Translations under genes and position numbers: made by a program
Part shown: in pieces, positions 50,979 to 60,110 of the stretch
How the letters are laid out: each line of letters begins with the position of its first letter
Numbering within the stretch: position 1 is the first letter of the stretch
From: Sphingobium aromaticiconvertens
GTDB lineage: Bacteria; Pseudomonadota; Alphaproteobacteria; Sphingomonadales; Sphingomonadaceae
Assembly (NCBI RefSeq): GCF_037154075.1
Contig: NZ_JBANRJ010000006.1
Span: 1 to 64,000 of the forward strand
Reading direction: 5' to 3'
DNA: 64,000 nt
Notes under the pieces: model-generated
Told to the model about the DNA's origin: nothing
Database searches by the model: none
The model's input: the letters and a program-made list of their open reading frames with translations, nothing else

Positions 50979-51794
50979 ATGGCTGCGACGTGCGAAGTAT
51001 TGTTGGCGAGCGACTTTTCGGCCCGATGCGACCGGGCTCTCGACCGGGCTATGCAAATTGTGCGCGATCATGGCGGGAGGTTGGCCATTGCGCACGTTCT
51101 GGAACGCGATGTTGCCGAAGCCTCGCCAGAGACGGCCGAACGGCTGCGCGCGGAATTGCCGGACGCGGCCCGGGACGCAGCATTGATCGTGCGGGCCGGG
51201 TCTGCGCCCGAGATTCTGGCGCAAGTGGCGGCGGAACGCGGCAGCGACCTGATCGTGACCGGCGTCGCGCGGTATAACAGCATCGGCGATTACCTGCTGG
51301 GAACAGTTGTCGACCATATTGTCCGCCGTGCGCAAGCACCGGTTCTGGTCGTGCGGCGGCGCCCGGCTCATCCGTACCGGCGGATTGTCGTTGCGACCGA
51401 TCTTTCAGATTGTTCGCGCGCGGCCCTGCTTTCGGCCGCGAGGCTATTTCCAGGCGCCGACTTCACCCTCGTCCATGCGTTCCATGTCCCTTACGAAGCC
51501 TGGCTCAAGTCGGACGATGTGAAGGAATATGTGCGGGCTGAAGCCGAAAAGGGGATGGCGACGTTCCTGTCCCACGAGGAGATCGCGCCCTTGAGGTCTG
51601 CCATCGAACCCGTTGTCGTCGAAGGTGAGACCGGCAGCATCGTCCTGGACCGGCTCGAGCGAACGAAGGCTGACCTTCTTGTGTTGGGCACGCATGGTCG
51701 CAGCGGCTTTGCTCATGCGACGATCGGTAGCCAGGCCGAGGCTTTGCTGTTTGTGGCCGGCACCGACGTGCTGATGGTACGCGAGCGCAAGTGA
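50979..51794 (+). CDS. universal stress protein, two-domain
   Basis: A 271-residue tandem Usp protein. Domain 1 begins CEVLLASDFSARCDRALDRA and domain 2 begins RRIVVATDLSDCSRAALLSA, with the nucleotide motif VLGTHGRSGFAHATIGSQ. It closely resembles the genes at 14049 and 27548. It stands alone, divergent from the split methylase-helicase gene. Confidence 0.92.
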   Translation: MAATCEVLLASDFSARCDRALDRAMQIVRDHGGRLAIAHVLERDVAEASPETAERLRAELPDAARDAALIVRAGSAPEILAQVAAERGSDLIVTGVARYNSIGDYLLGTVVDHIVRRAQAPVLVVRRRPAHPYRRIVVATDLSDCSRAALLSAARLFPGADFTLVHAFHVPYEAWLKSDDVKEYVRAEAEKGMATFLSHEEIAPLRSAIEPVVVEGETGSIVLDRLERTKADLLVLGTHGRSGFAHATIGSQAEALLFVAGTDVLMVRERK

Positions 51795-51819
51795 AGACCC
51801 GGTTCACCATTCAGCCACG

Positions 51820-52383
51820 CTAACGCGCCGCATCGCCGAGCAGAGCAACGCTGCGCAGCCAGGCTTCTCGGGCGGGCGCGCTCGCCTCGACGCTGCCGAT
51901 AATCGAGTATCGCGCCGAATCGAACCCGACGGCCCGCAGGATATTGCGATCGAGGCTCTTGAGGCTGTGGGCGCGGTAGAAGAAGCGGTAGAACGGTGCG
52001 GGCATGCCCATCGTCACGATGATCCGGGCCGAGCGACCTGACAGGAGTTTCGCCTCTGCCCCTGCGGAGCCTTCGTCGATCGCGAACCCGGGCCGCATCA
52101 CCTGCTCGAGGAACGCTTTCAGCAGCGCGGGCATGTCGCCGAGCCACAAAGGGTAGAGGATCAAGAGATGATCCGCCCAGCGAATATCCTTCTGCGCGTT
52201 GCGGATGGCGCTGACAGGGTCGGTCTCGCGCCACTCGCGCGCGGAGCGCAGAAGCGGAAAATCCAGCGTGGCAAGCTCGATCCGGCGGACCTCGTGGATG
52301 GTCGCCTCGGCCCCCGCTGCGTAGGCATCGGCGAGGGCGTGAACATAGCCCGGATGTCCGTCGATGATCGCGATGCGTGTCAT
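51820..52383 (-). CDS. NAD(P)H-dependent oxidoreductase, flavodoxin-like fold
   Basis: A 187-residue flavoprotein of the NQO/MdaB class. MTRIAIIDGHPGYVHALADA is the N-terminal phosphate-binding strand-loop, ADHLLILYPLWLGDMPALLK is the central motif, and ARIIVTMGMPAPFYRFFYRA lies near the end. It probably reduces quinones or similar compounds. It is convergent with the Usp gene. A related gene is at 25688-26338. Confidence 0.88.
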   Translation of the reverse strand: MTRIAIIDGHPGYVHALADAYAAGAEATIHEVRRIELATLDFPLLRSAREWRETDPVSAIRNAQKDIRWADHLLILYPLWLGDMPALLKAFLEQVMRPGFAIDEGSAGAEAKLLSGRSARIIVTMGMPAPFYRFFYRAHSLKSLDRNILRAVGFDSARYSIIGSVEASAPAREAWLRSVALLGDAAR

Positions 52384-52527
52384 GGAGTCCTCCTGTTCGT
52401 GGAGTTCCCGAGGTCGCGCACCGCAGCAATACGGATGATCATTAGGTGATCCTTGGTCGCGAGCGGGCCGGTGCCCTGCGCCCCGAAACCTTCAGAGGCC
52501 TCGTTGAGGTGGGCAAGCAGGCTGCCG

Positions 52528-52826
52528 TCAGTACTTGAGCCGGCGCTCATGCAGGTCGCGATAGTGCTGGATGCGGGTCACGCGCAGCCCCTGCATGCCC
52601 GAGCGGTCGACAGCCCGCTCCCAGGAAACCAGCTCCTCGAGCGTGAGATCGTAGCGTTCGCAAGCCTCATCAAAAGTGAGCAGCCCGCCCTGGACCGCGG
52701 CGACCACTTCGGCCTTGCGCCGAACGACCCAGCGCCGGGTTCCTGGCGGCGGGAGAGATTCGAGCGTCAGCGGTCGCCCAAGGGGCCGATAACACTGGCA
52801 GGCCGGATCTTCTGGTTCTCGAGCAT
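52528..52826 (-). pseudogene. sciP: sciP-like CtrA-inhibitor gene (DUF1153) with a one-base frameshift
   Basis: The start MLENQKIRPASVIGPLG (ATG at 52824-52826) and the following RPLTLESLPPPGTRRWVVRR, EVVAAVQGGLLTFDEACERY and LVSWERAV match SciP, a 90-100-residue helix-turn-helix protein that blocks CtrA-dependent transcription in alphaproteobacteria. The two parts lie in different frames: TTGGGCGACCG would need one more C (GGCCGACCG) at about 52774-52780. Restored, it would encode 99 residues. This is probably an extra copy that has decayed, or a base-call error; an intact chromosomal copy would be expected. Confidence 0.8.
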
Positions 52827-53083
52827 GTCCCGCACAGCATAACGCGCCGGCCATTAAGAAGGCGTTGCCCTGATCGCGCCGGTCCATGACGACGGATCGA
52901 AGCCGTTGAGCCGCAGACGATCGCTTACCTGTTCGCCGACGCCCTGCTGGGCTATCCGTGCGCTTTTCGATCCGGCTGCCCTTGAGGATTATCACCCAAT
53001 CGCGAAGCCGTTATCGCCAGCGTGCACCCGCGGGACGTCAGTCGGCGCCGCGTTGTTTCTCGCCCGTGCCACGGACATGACAC

Positions 53084-54031
53084 ATGAATTCGCATGACAT
53101 CATCCAGATCGGTCCGCTGGCAATGGCGCTCGATCGCCTTGTCGCCATGGGGCTCATCCTGGTCTTTCTTGCCGGGACGGACTTGATCGTGCGCCGGTTT
53201 CGCGTGCCATCCTGGCAGCCGGCAGCGATCGCCCTGCTGGTGGGCCTTGTCAGCGCCCGGGCAGCCTATGTGTGGGTCCACGAGGAGAGTTTCGCGCTCG
53301 ATCCGGTCGTCGCGCTGCAGGCCTGGTTCGGCGGCTGGATATGGAGCGCCGGGGTGGCGGCAGCAGCGCTGGCGTTGGTCCTGACCCTGCGCAAGCCTCG
53401 CCCGATTGCCGCGGGACTCGGCCTGCTGGCGGTACTTTCGGCGGTGTGAGTTGCATTTGGCGAGGAACGGACGCCGCGATCGGCGACCCTGTTGCCGGCA
53501 GGCCTGCGTTTCGAAATGGCGCAGGGCGGCACCATCACGGCAGGCGATCTGCGCGGCCGCGTCGCCGTGCTTAACCTCTGGGCCAGCTGGTGCCCGCCCT
53601 GCCGCCGCGAAATGCCGATGCTGATCGCCGCCGCCGCCAGCGAACGGCGCGCGATGATCCTGCTGGTCAATCAGGGCGAAACACCCGAGCGGCTTAGCGC
53701 CTTCCTGGAAGGCCAAGGCCTGGAGCCCCGCCATGTTGCGCTGGATCCGGAGGGCGTGCTCGGCGTCCTGACCGGCGCTCCGGCTCTGCCGACGACGCTC
53801 TTCATCGCGGCCGACGGAACCGTGCGCCAGACCCATGTGGGCGAGATCTCGCGCGTTCAGCTCGATATCGCGATCCGCGCGCTGTCGCGGGCAGAAGAAG
53901 CGCTTCGCCCAGCGCGCAGGTTGGAGCGCGCAGCCGTCGGCTCCTCGCCCAGCGCGGCTGCAAGAAGGACGGCACTGCGCCACCGTCAGGTGCGCACCCG
54001 CCCGGCTGCCCACAAGCGAGACAGGACATAG
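53084..54031 (+). pseudogene. TlpA-like thiol-disulfide protein gene with an in-frame TGA
   Basis: Two open stretches in the same frame are separated only by a TGA at 53447-53449. The first (121 codons) has several membrane segments and RRFRVPSWQPAAIALLVGL. The second has the thioredoxin fold: LRGRVAVLNLWASWCPPCRR with the WCPPC redox site, then GAPALPTTLFIAADGTVRQ. Joined, they match TlpA-family proteins with an N-terminal membrane domain, which reduce periplasmic disulfides. One nonsense change therefore breaks the gene. The C-terminal tail after residue about 270 is poorly conserved. Confidence 0.65.
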
Positions 54032-54172
54032 TCCTTGCTCGCCGCCTCACGCTTGGTGGATGATACCTTACTTGCGCGCCGCCTCGCCTGCCCGCGCGAG
54101 GCGACCGTAGGCCGGGGGCCGGGGGCCGGGACGAGGCTTCTTCAGGCTCACTTGGGTAGTAAGGGTAGCCAG

Positions 54173-54619
54173 ATGACAGTTGAGAATACGATGATCGTGA
54201 TCTGCCCGGCCTGCGCGACGGCAAACCGGGTGCCGAAAGACAAGGTTCGGGCGAGCGGCAAATGCGGCCGATGCGGCTCGCTGTTGTTCCTGAAGGAGCC
54301 CGTGGTTCTTACCGCAGCCAACTTCGATGCTCACGCCGCGAAGAGCGACGTCCCGCTGCTCGTCGATTTCTGGGCGGCGTGGTGCGGCCCCTGCCGGCAG
54401 ATGGCGCCCGCTTTTAGTGCCGCCGCCGGCCTGCTCGAACCCGATGTGCGGCTCGGCAAATTGGATACGCAGGCCGAACAGGCTGTTGCCGACCGCTACG
54501 ACATCCGGTCTATCCCGACGCTGATGCTGTTCGCCAAGGGACGCGAGATTGCTCGCCAGTCCGGCGCGATGCCGAGCACCGCGATTGTCGCCTGGGTGAG
54601 GAAGGCTCTCCCTGGGTAG
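54173..54619 (+). CDS. trxC: thioredoxin 2 (TrxC), zinc-ribbon type
   Basis: A 148-residue thioredoxin. The N-terminal zinc ribbon (ICPACATANRV and GKCGRCGSL) precedes the thioredoxin domain with VDFWAAWCGPCRQMAPAF (WCGPC) and the cis-Pro region RSIPTLMLF. It reduces disulfides in the cytosol and is often stress-induced. The ATG at 54173 is taken; an ATG at 54191 (MIVICPAC) matches family starts nearly as well. Confidence 0.92.
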   Translation: MTVENTMIVICPACATANRVPKDKVRASGKCGRCGSLLFLKEPVVLTAANFDAHAAKSDVPLLVDFWAAWCGPCRQMAPAFSAAAGLLEPDVRLGKLDTQAEQAVADRYDIRSIPTLMLFAKGREIARQSGAMPSTAIVAWVRKALPG

Positions 54620-54695
54620 GATGATGCAGCGGACAGCTGCGAGGCGGCGGCGGGGATCCTTAGCGCGCCGCCGCCGGCGGCGTTCTGACGAATGA

Positions 54696-55075
54696 TCAAG
54701 CGGCGGCTGCGTCCTGTGCCAATTGCCCGATTACGCGCGAGAGCTTGTCACGAACTGTCTGCGCAGCCCTCATCAAGGCGGGATTATCGATGGCCTGCAT
54801 CGAGGCTACCGGGTCAATGGCAGCCACTTCGACATCACCCGAGCCTGACTCCTGAACGATAACATTGCAGGGCAGCATCAGTCCGACCTTGTCTTCCAAT
54901 TGCAAGCTCCCAGGATCGTGTATGGCCGGAATTCGACATCGATCTTGATTTAAGGGTCTGTTGGATATCGATCCGGCTGATCACGCCGAAACCTTCGGTC
55001 TTGAGCGCCGCCATCGGTGCGGGCGATGGCATCCTCGAACGGAGCACTGAGCCTGGCCGCGATATAATAGGTCAT
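54696..55075 (-). pseudogene. DUF302 family gene with multiple frameshifts
   Basis: DUF302 segments occur in order but in different frames: MTYYIAARLSAPFEDAIA (start 55075), then AALKTEGFGVISRIDIQQTL, then KIDVEFRPYTILGACN, then QLEDKVGLMLPCNVIVQESG to the stop. At least three indels or small deletions separate them. Intact DUF302 proteins have about 125-150 residues and unknown function. Confidence 0.75.
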
Positions 55076-55150
55076 CGTTCATCCTTTCGTGCCTGGCCGC
55101 CGGTCTGTTCAATGGCCCAGCGCGCGCGCAAGGGGCGGCGACCGAACCGG

Positions 55151-55576
55151 TCAACTGGCCGCATGCGTGGTGATAACAGGCGTACCCTCGAGGGTGCGTT
55201 GCACCGGGCAGCGGGCCGCCACGGCGATAAGCTTTTGGCGTTGCTCCTCGGACAGGTCTTTGCCGGAAATCCGGATCGTCTTGGCGAAATGATCGGCTTT
55301 TGCCGACGTACCCTCGAGCCCGCCCTTGGCATGGGTGAGGATCACTTCCACACGTTCGAGCGGCCAGTTCTGTTGACGCGCATACCAGCGCACCGTCATG
55401 GCCGTGCACTCTCCCAAGGCGGCCAGCAGGAGATCATAGGGCGCCGGCCCCAGGTTGCTGCCTCCCTGGGCAACAGGCTCGTCGCCGGTGAGGTGATGGC
55501 CCGACACCTCGATACGGACGGCGAAGGCACTTTCACCCGTTTCGATGATGTGGGCAGAGGTCGTGTCCTTGTTCAA
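55151..55576 (-). CDS. OsmC family peroxiredoxin-like protein
   Basis: A 141-residue OsmC/Ohr-fold protein. The two redox Cys are in LGECTAMTVRWYA (about residue 57) and RCPVQRTLEG (about residue 122). GSNLGPAPYDLLLAALGECT is the family core. Such proteins reduce organic hydroperoxides with thiol cofactors. The length and N-terminus (MNKDTTSAHIIETGES) are normal, unlike its decayed neighbours. Confidence 0.9.
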   Translation of the reverse strand: MNKDTTSAHIIETGESAFAVRIEVSGHHLTGDEPVAQGGSNLGPAPYDLLLAALGECTAMTVRWYARQQNWPLERVEVILTHAKGGLEGTSAKADHFAKTIRISGKDLSEEQRQKLIAVAARCPVQRTLEGTPVITTHAAS

Positions 55577-55863
55577 TCAAGCTCTCCTGTTCGCCGCCTG
55601 TGGCCCTATCTAGCAAGCCCGCCCCATTCACTGCGCCGCGATGGACGCGCGGCGGCCGTCAGCGGCGATGCCGGCAACCCTGTGTGCGTCCCCTTTGGCA
55701 CGGCAGCGCGGTGAAGCCCGCGATCCGCAGGCTGACTGGTTCGACCCCGTTCGACCTGCCGCGCTCTTGGGGACAGGCGGAGCGTCTTTTCGACAGTTGC
55801 ACCCTGTGTCATCGCGTAAAGGCGAAGCTGCGCGCGAGAGGATGGGCACGCCCTCGCGTCCTG
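55577..55863. other. intergenic region between OsmC and SulP genes, no gene seen
   Basis: About 290 bases. No frame resembles a known family and no clear hairpin with a T-run was found. Confidence 0.4.
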
Positions 55864-57636
55864 TCATATCAATCCCCGGGCGAGCCACAGATCAGGCAGA
55901 CGCTGCGTGTCATCGTGACGATCGGCACTGACGACAGCAGCGTCAAAAGCCGCATTTTGCGAAAGCCATATCTGGCCCCCCAGGGCTCCGACAAGATGCG
56001 AGCGCTCAAGCGCATCCATGACCGGCCCCTTCACTTCCGACAGGTGCAGACTCACGCCCGCGTCGGCAAGGCGGTGATTGATGGCCTCGAGGCTCTCGAG
56101 CGCCGAGGCATCGATCGCATTCACCGCAGAGCACATCAAGATGAGGTGCTTGAGCTGGGGGTGATCGGCAACCTGCTCGAGGACAAACTCCTCCAGCCAG
56201 CGCGCATTGAGATAGGTCAGGCTCTCGTCGATTCGGATGGTCAGTACCCTGGGATCGGTGAACACCTTGTGGCGCTTGACGTTGCGAAAGTGCTCCGTCT
56301 CCGGCACCCGGCCGACGACCGCCGCATGGGGCCGCGATGCGCGCCAAACGAACAGGGCGAGACTGAGGCCGACACCCGCGATGACCCCGGCCTCGACCCC
56401 GGCCAGCAGCGTGACGAGGATGGTGGCCATCATCGCCGCGAAGTCGGTGCGCGAATAGCGCCAGATTTCAACCGGCTTTCGCAAGTCGACGAGGCTGAGC
56501 ACTGCGACGATGATCGTTGCCGCCAGCGTCGCGACGGGAAGCGACGCCAGTAGCGGCGTCAGGAACAGAGCGGCTACGAGGATTCCGCCAGCGGTGAACA
56601 CGCCGGCGGCCGGCGTTTCCGCGCCTGCATCGAAGTTGACGACCGAGCGGGCAAAGCCGCCGGTAACCGGATACCCGCCGGTGAAGGCCGCCGCCACGTT
56701 GGCCGAGCCCAAGCCGATCAGCTCCTGATCGGGATCGATCCTCTGGCGCTTCTTGGCGGCCAGGGTCTGGGCGACGGAAACGCTTTCCACGAAACCGATA
56801 ACCGACAGCAGGAGCGCGGGAACCGCCAATTGTCGCCATAGTTCGGCATCGAACAGCGGCAAGGTGAACGGTGGCAGGCTTTGCGGGATGTCACCCACGA
56901 CCTTCACCCCCTGCGCCTCCAGGCCGAGAAAGACCACGGCCAGGGTCGAAACCGCCACCGCGGCGATCGGTCCAGCCTTGGCCAAGAGGTCTGCGGGTCG
57001 AGGAGCCAGACCCGCGCGCACTAGCAGCGGCTTCAGCCCCTTGCGCACCCAGAACAGGAAAGCGGTTGCGGCAACACCGATCGCGAGCGTGGGCAGATGC
57101 GTCGTGGGCAGGGCGCGGACCAGGGTTCCGATCAGCTCGGGTAGCGTTTCGCCGGAAGCCCTGACGCCGAGGATCGATTTCAACTGGCTGACGGCGATGA
57201 TGATGCCGCTCGCGGTGATGAACCCCGACACCACCGGATGCGAGAGCAGGTTGGCAAGGAAACCGAGCCGCAGCACGCCCATCAGGAGCAGGATCAGGCC
57301 CGAAAGCAACGCCAGAACGAGCGCCGCGGCGATGAACTCCGCGCTGCCGGGCGCAGCGACGCTTCCTGCGGCCGTCAACGTCATCAGCGAGATCACCGCC
57401 ACCGGACCTACCGCCAAGGCGCGGCTGGTGCCGAAGATCGCGTAAGCAACCAGCGGCGCGATCGACGCGTAAAGGCCGATCTCGGGCGGAAGGCCGGCGA
57501 GCATCGCGTAGGCGAGGCTCTGAGGAATGAGCATGACGGTGACGATCGCCGCCGCGACGAGATCGTTGGTCAGCGTCCCGCGGTCATATTGCCCGGCCCA
57601 GCCGAGGATGGGGAGATAGCGGGAGAACGAAGACAT
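55864..57636 (-). CDS. SulP family anion permease with STAS domain
   Basis: A 590-residue SulP/SLC26 transporter. It starts SSFSRYLPILGWAGQYDR and has about 12 membrane segments with AAAIVTVMLIPQSLAYAMLA and the family signature GLYASIAPLVAYAIFGTSR. A C-terminal STAS domain (IRIDESLTYLNARWLEEFV, MCSAVNAIDASALESLE) follows. It probably imports sulfate or exports a sulfur oxyanion. It directly follows the sulfide:quinone reductase gene in the same operon, which suggests it handles products of sulfide oxidation. Confidence 0.92.
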   Translation of the reverse strand: MSSFSRYLPILGWAGQYDRGTLTNDLVAAAIVTVMLIPQSLAYAMLAGLPPEIGLYASIAPLVAYAIFGTSRALAVGPVAVISLMTLTAAGSVAAPGSAEFIAAALVLALLSGLILLLMGVLRLGFLANLLSHPVVSGFITASGIIIAVSQLKSILGVRASGETLPELIGTLVRALPTTHLPTLAIGVAATAFLFWVRKGLKPLLVRAGLAPRPADLLAKAGPIAAVAVSTLAVVFLGLEAQGVKVVGDIPQSLPPFTLPLFDAELWRQLAVPALLLSVIGFVESVSVAQTLAAKKRQRIDPDQELIGLGSANVAAAFTGGYPVTGGFARSVVNFDAGAETPAAGVFTAGGILVAALFLTPLLASLPVATLAATIIVAVLSLVDLRKPVEIWRYSRTDFAAMMATILVTLLAGVEAGVIAGVGLSLALFVWRASRPHAAVVGRVPETEHFRNVKRHKVFTDPRVLTIRIDESLTYLNARWLEEFVLEQVADHPQLKHLILMCSAVNAIDASALESLEAINHRLADAGVSLHLSEVKGPVMDALERSHLVGALGGQIWLSQNAAFDAAVVSADRHDDTQRLPDLWLARGLI

Positions 57637-57637
57637 C

Positions 57638-59215
57638 TCAGGTGCTGGTCAGGTGCGGCTTGACCATCCACTCCCGGCCCTTGAGCATACCGTGCCAGTA
57701 AACGGGCGGCAGGATCGTATCCTTGAGCAGCCAGGCAAGGCGCGAGGGGCGAGTGCCGTCGATCAGCCAGGCGGGGAAACTGGGCAGGAGCTTGCCACCA
57801 TAGCCAAACTCGGCGAGCACGATCTTGCCCTTCTCGACGGTGAGCGGACAGCTGCCGTAGCCGTCGTAATCGGCGACGGGCTCCCGGCCCTCGAGTGCAG
57901 CCAAGGCGTTCACTGCCACCACCGGTGCCTGCTTGCGAACAGCCGCCGCGGTCTTCGCGTTCGAGGCGGAGCAGGCGTCGCCGAGGGCAAAGACGTTGGG
58001 GTAGCGGGGATGGCGCAGCGTGGCTTCGTCCACCTCGACGAAGCCGGAGGGCGCCGCGAGAGAACTGGACCGGACGAAATCGGGTGCGGTCTGCGGCGGC
58101 ACCACGTGGATCATGTCGAACCGCTCCTCCACGCGCTTGAGCTCGTTGCCGCGCTTCTGCTCAAAGGTGGCGACTTTCGCCGGCCCATCGATGGCGACGA
58201 GCCGTGACTCGAGGTTCAGATGAGCGCCGTAGCGCTCGACGTATTCGATCAGCGCCGGAACATAAGCCGCAACGCCAAAGAGCACGGCACCCGCGGTGTG
58301 GAACTGAACGTCGATGTCCTTGAGAACTCCGGCGGGCTCCCAGATGCTGCACGACAGGTACATCGCCTTCTGCGGCGCGCCGGCGCACTTGATCGGCATA
58401 ACCGGCTGGGTGAACAATGCCCGCCCCCCTTTGAGTTCCTTCACCAGACGGCGAGTATAAGGCGCGAACTCGTAGCTGTAGTTCGAAGTGACGCCGTTGC
58501 GGCCGAGAGTGTCCCGCAGCCCTGGGATGGCATCCCAGTCGAGCTTGATCCCCGGACAGACAATCAGCACGCGGTAGGACACGCTGCCGCCGTCACACAG
58601 CAGCACCTTGTTTTCGTCGGGCGCGAACCCGCTGGCGGACGCCTTGATCCAGTTCGCGCCTTGCGGAATCACCCGTGCCTCAGCGCGCCGGGTGAACTCA
58701 CGGGTGAAAATGCCGGCACCCACCATCGTCCAGCCCGGCTGGTAGTAGTGCACCTCGCTCGGCTCGACGATCGCCAGGCTGAGCTTGGGGTTACGCTTGA
58801 GAATGCTGGCCGCGGTAGCGATCCCAGCGCTGCCTCCGCCGACGATGACGATATCGTAGCTGCCGCAGTCGGGACCGTGCGGGGCCAGTGCACCCGCCAT
58901 TTCTGCCAGCGTTTTAGAACGCGCGCCCGAGCGGCAGTATGCCAGGACCGGCCCCGGCAGCTCGTCCAGAGCCCGCTTCATGGCGAGCCCATCCTGATCG
59001 GTGATGGAGCCGGACACTGCCGGAACGTGCGCAAAGCCAAGGCCGGCACCCCTCGCCGCCGCGCCGATGTCTTCGGCGGTGGGTTGTCCTTGTTCCTCCC
59101 CGTCGGGGCGGTTGCAGATGATCGAGCGAAAGCCGGCGGCCGCGATCTCCGCAACCTCTTCCGCGCGGATCTGGGGGGAAGTACTTAGGCGGTGACTCAG
59201 GTTGGTGAACCCCAT
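57638..59215 (-). CDS. DUF442 rhodanese-like - sulfide:quinone reductase fusion
   Basis: A 525-residue fusion. Residues 1-about 112 are a DUF442 (TIGR01244) phosphatase-like sulfurtransferase domain with the P-loop Cys in AYCRSGARS (Cys94). From about residue 118 there is an SQR-type FAD domain: DIVIVGGGSAGIATAA, then Cys residues in IKCAGAPQKAMYLSCSIW and the second FAD segment NVFALGDACSASN. It should oxidise sulfide to sulfane sulfur, pass electrons to quinone, and hand the sulfur to the attached domain. It sits between the YeeE genes and SulP, one base from SulP. Confidence 0.92.
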   Translation of the reverse strand: MGFTNLSHRLSTSPQIRAEEVAEIAAAGFRSIICNRPDGEEQGQPTAEDIGAAARGAGLGFAHVPAVSGSITDQDGLAMKRALDELPGPVLAYCRSGARSKTLAEMAGALAPHGPDCGSYDIVIVGGGSAGIATAASILKRNPKLSLAIVEPSEVHYYQPGWTMVGAGIFTREFTRRAEARVIPQGANWIKASASGFAPDENKVLLCDGGSVSYRVLIVCPGIKLDWDAIPGLRDTLGRNGVTSNYSYEFAPYTRRLVKELKGGRALFTQPVMPIKCAGAPQKAMYLSCSIWEPAGVLKDIDVQFHTAGAVLFGVAAYVPALIEYVERYGAHLNLESRLVAIDGPAKVATFEQKRGNELKRVEERFDMIHVVPPQTAPDFVRSSSLAAPSGFVEVDEATLRHPRYPNVFALGDACSASNAKTAAAVRKQAPVVAVNALAALEGREPVADYDGYGSCPLTVEKGKIVLAEFGYGGKLLPSFPAWLIDGTRPSRLAWLLKDTILPPVYWHGMLKGREWMVKPHLTST

Positions 59216-59221
59216 GACTTC

Positions 59222-59671
59222 TTACTCCTGAACCGTTTGGCGACGCCGTGGCATGAGGCTGACGAACTGCTGAACGGCCATGCCCGCGAGCATCGCGAGG
59301 ACGAACGGCAGGACGCTAAGAGGTGAAAGAGCCAGCGAAGCGACCGCCGGACCCGGGCAAAGGCCAGCAATGCCCCAGCCGATGCCAAACAGGATCGATC
59401 CGGAGATCAGGCGTACGTCGAGATCGTTGCGGTCCGGCAGAGAAAACCGTTCGGCAAAGGCCGGTGTGCCCATCCGCTGGCGAATTCGCCAGGCCACCGC
59501 CATGACCAGCACGGCGGCGCCCATGACGAAGACCAGAGTCGGGTCCCATGCGCCGAAGACGTCGAGGAACCCCCGCACCCGGGCGGGATCGGTCATTCCC
59601 GAAACAGTCAGGCCGGCGCCGAACAGCGTGCCCGAGACGAGCGGCGGGAGAAGTTTCCTGGCTAGCGACAT
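59222..59671 (-). CDS. YeeE/YedE (DUF6691) half-size transporter
   Basis: A 149-residue membrane protein: SGTLFGAGLTVSGMTDPARV, VLGFLD-like VRGFLDVFGAWDPTLVFVMG and SILFGIGWGIAGLCPGPAVA. These Gly-rich segments and the conserved Cys in LCPGP belong to the YeeE/YedE thiosulfate/sulfur transporter family. It probably pairs with the adjacent half-size protein to form one transporter. Confidence 0.9.
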   Translation of the reverse strand: MSLARKLLPPLVSGTLFGAGLTVSGMTDPARVRGFLDVFGAWDPTLVFVMGAAVLVMAVAWRIRQRMGTPAFAERFSLPDRNDLDVRLISGSILFGIGWGIAGLCPGPAVASLALSPLSVLPFVLAMLAGMAVQQFVSLMPRRRQTVQE

Positions 59672-59672
59672 G

Positions 59673-60110
59673 TCAGCCTCCGATCCGGGACTGGATGAAC
59701 ACGGTCACGATCCCGGCCGCGATGAATGAGGCGGTCGCCAAGATCGAGCGCTGCGAAAGCCGGCTGACGCCGCACACGCCGTGGCCGCTCGTGCAGCCAC
59801 TGCCCATGCGCGTGCCGAATCCGACGAGAAGGCCGGCCGCCACCAGCACCGGCCAGCTAGCGAAGCTGGCGGGCTCCCGGTCGACTGTCAGAGCAGCCAA
59901 GAGGGCCCCGAGCGGGAGGCCGACGAGGAACCCCCAGGCGCTGGTCATCGACATATCGCCGGAGGCGATCCGGGTGCCCCGGGCCACTATGCCGGAGACC
60001 CCGGCGATACGGCCCGAGCCGAGCAACATGAGCGCCGCGGCCAGGCCGATCAGAACCCCGCCCAACGCGCCTTGCAGCGGCTGGGCATCGGGAAAGCCGG
60101 GCAGCATCAT
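59673..60110 (-). CDS. YeeE/YedE family half-size transporter
   Basis: A 145-residue membrane protein with GALGGVLIGLAAALMLLGSG, RIAGVSGIVARG and GFGTRMGSGCTSGHGVCGVS; the Cys-bearing GCTSGHGVCG motif is the sulfur-handling hallmark of the family. It is two bases from the second half-size gene and overlaps the dioxygenase gene by four bases, so the pair are co-made. Confidence 0.92.
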   Translation of the reverse strand: MMLPGFPDAQPLQGALGGVLIGLAAALMLLGSGRIAGVSGIVARGTRIASGDMSMTSAWGFLVGLPLGALLAALTVDREPASFASWPVLVAAGLLVGFGTRMGSGCTSGHGVCGVSRLSQRSILATASFIAAGIVTVFIQSRIGG

